A DNA stretch of 64,000 nucleotides from NCBI GenBank assembly GCA_034003955.1, contig JAVEXO010000006.1, positions 17,685 to 81,684 of the forward strand, read 5' to 3'. The notes beneath the pieces were generated by a model, which ran no database searches, was not told the DNA's origin, and was given only the letters and a program-made list of their open reading frames with translations. Source of the DNA: SZUA-370 sp034003955. Lineage in GTDB: Bacteria > Spirochaetota > Spirochaetia > Treponematales > UBA12059. The position numbers and the translations under genes were made by a program. Shown here piece by piece: positions 62,191-64,000 of this stretch; the first letter of the stretch is position 1, and the number at the start of each line of letters is the position of its first letter.

Positions 62191-62349
62191 TCAAACTAGG
62201 CTAAAATTGTCCTTGCTCGCGCCACACAAGGGGCAGACCCAATCTTCTGGCAGGGCCGAGAATGGTGTCCCGGCTGGAATCTTGGCATCGGGGTCCCCTA
62301 CTGCTGGATCGTAGATGTACCCACAGACATCGCAAACATACTTCTCCAT
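62191..62349 (-). CDS. Rubredoxin
   Basis: A 52-residue electron carrier with one iron bound by four cysteines: Cys6 and Cys9 (VCDVCGYIYDP) and Cys39 and Cys42 (WVCPLCGASKDNF). It reduces superoxide reductase and rubrerythrin, whose genes are just upstream. AAGGAGC lies seven bases before ATG 62349. Confidence 0.96.
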   Translation of the reverse strand: MEKYVCDVCGYIYDPAVGDPDAKIPAGTPFSALPEDWVCPLCGASKDNFSLV

Positions 62350-62367
62350 GATCGCTCCTTGTTTGTT

Positions 62368-62748
62368 TTAAGCCTCAGCCTTCCAGAGGCCGTGCAGATT
62401 ACAATATTCACGTGCAACGACACGCGAGGCTTCTATCTTGAATACGGCCTCTGGCTTGTCACCCGGCTTTAGATGGGCCAGGTATGACTTTCCATCGGCT
62501 AATAGCTCTATCCACTCTATATAGTGCTTCTCTTCCATGGGATGAGCCACCGCACCAACGGTGACGCGCCAACCATCGGCCAAGTGCTCGAGGACCGGTA
62601 CGTGCTTCTCTTTGGCCGCGTCTACGGTGTTCTCCTTGAGGAGCTTCATAGGCTCGCCGCAACATACGAGTTCTCCTTTACCAGCATGGAGAACTTCGAC
62701 GATATTGCCGCAAATGTCACACTTGTAAATCTGCATCACTTCTACCAT
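62368..62748 (-). CDS. Desulfoferrodoxin (superoxide reductase)
   Basis: 126 residues. N-terminal desulforedoxin iron site (YKCDICGNIVEVL, VCCGEPM) and the catalytic iron domain with EKHVPVLEH, VAHPMEEKHYIEWIEL and CNLHGLW (His and Cys ligands). Reduces superoxide to peroxide in anaerobes. Between rubrerythrin and rubredoxin in one operon. The start at 62748 has GGAGG nine bases ahead; ATG at 62736 is an alternative. Confidence 0.95.
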   Translation of the reverse strand: MVEVMQIYKCDICGNIVEVLHAGKGELVCCGEPMKLLKENTVDAAKEKHVPVLEHLADGWRVTVGAVAHPMEEKHYIEWIELLADGKSYLAHLKPGDKPEAVFKIEASRVVAREYCNLHGLWKAEA

Positions 62749-62763
62749 GACAACGTACCTCCC

Positions 62764-63339
62764 TTACCAATTCTCGTTGAGTTTCTCAAAATATGACTGC
62801 GGATGAGCGCAGGCCGGGCACATCTTTGGAGGCTCGACGGCTTCCATGATATAGCCACAGTTCCTGCACTGCCAGACTATGGGTTTGTCACTCTTAAAGG
62901 CCACACCCTTGTCTATATTAGCCTTGAGGTGCTCGTAGCGTTTGGCATGCTGCTTTTCGGCTATGGCTATGGATTCGAACACCACGGCAATGGCCTCAAG
63001 GCCCTCTTCCCTGGCCGTCTTGGCGAAACCTGGGTACATCTCTTTCCATTCATAGTTCTCGCCGCTTGCGGCCTCAAGCAGATTTTCACTCGTCGTGCCT
63101 ACAGGACCTGCGGGGTAGGTGCCGGTAATGGTAATCTCGCCGCCCTCCATAAGCTTGAACAGACGCTTGGCGTGCTCTTTTTCCTGATTGGCTGTTTCTT
63201 CGAATATAGCCGATATCTGCATGAAGCCCTCGTCACGCGCCTTGCTTACAAAGTATGTGTAGCGATTCCTCGCCTGAGATTCACCAGCAAACGCGGCCAT
63301 AAGATTTTTCTCGGTCTGGGTACCCTTGACGCTTTTCAT
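62764..63339 (-). CDS. Rubrerythrin
   Basis: 191 residues. Diiron four-helix domain (KNLMAAFAGESQARNRYTYF, EETANQEKEHAKRLFKLM, ESIAIAEKQHAKRYEHL) and a C-terminal rubredoxin-like domain (WQCRNCGYIMEAVEPPKMCPACAHPQSYFE). It reduces hydrogen peroxide, the product of the superoxide reductase next door. Start 63339 follows GGAG by five bases. Confidence 0.96.
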   Translation of the reverse strand: MKSVKGTQTEKNLMAAFAGESQARNRYTYFVSKARDEGFMQISAIFEETANQEKEHAKRLFKLMEGGEITITGTYPAGPVGTTSENLLEAASGENYEWKEMYPGFAKTAREEGLEAIAVVFESIAIAEKQHAKRYEHLKANIDKGVAFKSDKPIVWQCRNCGYIMEAVEPPKMCPACAHPQSYFEKLNENW

Positions 63340-63352
63340 TCTGTCTCCTCTA

Positions 63353-63382
63353 TATATAAGATTCAGCATCCTATGATGCCAA
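63353..63382 (-). promoter_or_regulatory. Candidate promoter with operator before rubrerythrin
   Basis: Minus strand: TTGGCA (63377-63382), 18 bases, TATATA (63353-63358). A GCATC-N4-GATGC inverted repeat (63366-63379) fills part of the spacer and touches the -35 box, as an oxidative-stress repressor site would. No good PerR box is seen. Confidence 0.45.
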
Positions 63383-63536
63383 CAAACAAACTAGTACACC
63401 GTCAAGCACACGCTACTGCCAGTGGATTCATGCAAAATATGTCATAATAGCATAGAGCATTATAATCTAATTCTTCTCTGCTTGCAAACATGAAAGCGTG
63501 GATGCCTCTGCCCTGGTATTAACAAGGGAGGCACAC

Positions 63537-64000
63537 ATGCCAACTAGCGGCCTGCTCTACGAGGAATCAGGCAAAGACTACTCCAAGCATCTAGACATCA
63601 GGGAGCGCCTCAGCACCTCAGGCCCCCCTGCAATGGCAGATTTTGAGCTTCTAGCCGCCATTCTGGGCACCGGATCCAGGGGCAAGGACGTTAGAGTCTT
63701 GTCTTCTGAGATTCTGGCAAGCCATGACTTGAGCGCCGGCGTACCAAGCATAGACAAACTGGCCACTGTACCAGGCCTTGGCAAGGCAAGGGCATGCAGA
63801 ATAGCGGCAGCTCTTGAGCTGGGCAGGCGTTTCTTCGGCGTCAGGGAACGGAGGATCGCCTGCCCTGAAGACGCATGGCAACTTGTCAGGCATTTCGACG
63901 ACAGGAAACAGGAGCGTTTCCTCTGCTGCACGCTCAATGGTGCCCATGACGTCATTGCCGTCAGAGTGGTAACAGTGGGGCTTATAAACAGGACAATCGT
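63537..64000 (+). CDS. radC: RadC family JAB-domain protein, 5' part
   Basis: Cut by the right edge; about 154 residues are present. A helix-hairpin-helix region (LATVPGLGKARACRIAAALELGRRF) is followed by the start of the JAB domain (ERFLCCTLNGAHDVIAVRVVTVGLINRTIV); the metal-binding His residues would lie beyond the window. AAGGGAGG precedes the ATG. The true function of RadC remains unclear; it is often close to repair genes. Confidence 0.9.
   Translation, partial: MPTSGLLYEESGKDYSKHLDIRERLSTSGPPAMADFELLAAILGTGSRGKDVRVLSSEILASHDLSAGVPSIDKLATVPGLGKARACRIAAALELGRRFFGVRERRIACPEDAWQLVRHFDDRKQERFLCCTLNGAHDVIAVRVVTVGLINRTI

Noticed and set aside
63421..63480. PerR box near rubrerythrin
   Set aside because: Only the left half TTATAAT matches; the right half differs at several positions.

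Overview
The window reads as a chromosomal segment of a free-living or gut-type spirochaete, probably in the Treponema/Spirochaetaceae neighbourhood; this is an inference from gene content. The supporting content is a candidate periplasmic flagellar collar protein (FlcA-like), HPr and HPr kinase in one operon with an NtrY/NtrX pair, a DUF2259 secreted protein, an Nqr-type Na+ pump, an anaerobe-type rubrerythrin/superoxide reductase/rubredoxin operon, and an archaeal-type prolyl-tRNA synthetase. Coding density is high, many neighbours overlap by 1-4 bases, and many -10 boxes look like TATACT. One 100-N gap marks this as a draft or metagenome scaffold.

Layout. 1-5.9 kb: dnaK (cut by the edge), grpE, rpoN, hpf, a GGDEF/EAL protein and a secreted protein. 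5.9-13.1 kb, minus strand: hprK-ptsH-ntrY-ntrX-lexA-holA in one run, plus an M29 aminopeptidase. 13.3-21.1 kb: nqrBCDEF without nqrA, a conserved small protein, a YihY membrane protein fused to a cyclic-nucleotide domain, a phosphodiesterase, and a THEP1-type NTPase. 21-27.5 kb: a secreted CBM48-like protein, the FlcA-like protein, and an epimerase/CPBP protease/SDR run. 27.5-28.1 kb: tRNA-Val(CAC) set among shuffled tRNA fragments and hairpins. 28-38 kb: CTP-type lipid kinase, proS with an odd leader, lipoprotein and barrel-like proteins, a split ThrE exporter, hemolysin III, and a PHP/DRTGG/CBS-ATPase signalling trio. 38.2-51.5 kb: a catabolic island. 51.5-51.9 kb: initiator tRNA with a duplicated 3' unit. 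52-64 kb: DEAD-box helicase, a two-component pair, malQ, radA, a VWA lipoprotein, the oxygen-defence operon and the start of radC.

The most interesting system is the 38.2-51.5 kb island: a three-subunit molybdenum hydroxylase, a UraA-type permease, the three subunits of an AllFGH (FdrA/DUF1116/DUF2877) oxamate-type carbamoyltransferase, a metal-dependent cyclase-family amidohydrolase, a class III CoA-transferase and an amidase. Together they could import a uracil-like or oxopurine ring, oxidise it, open it, recover the ureido carbon and nitrogen as carbamoyl phosphate, and activate the remaining acid as a CoA ester. The order of steps and the substrate are inference. The island also carries a structured spacer before the permease, a duplicated 3' end of the DUF1116 gene, nested inverted repeats around the cyclase gene, and an assembly gap with 127-base identical flanks.
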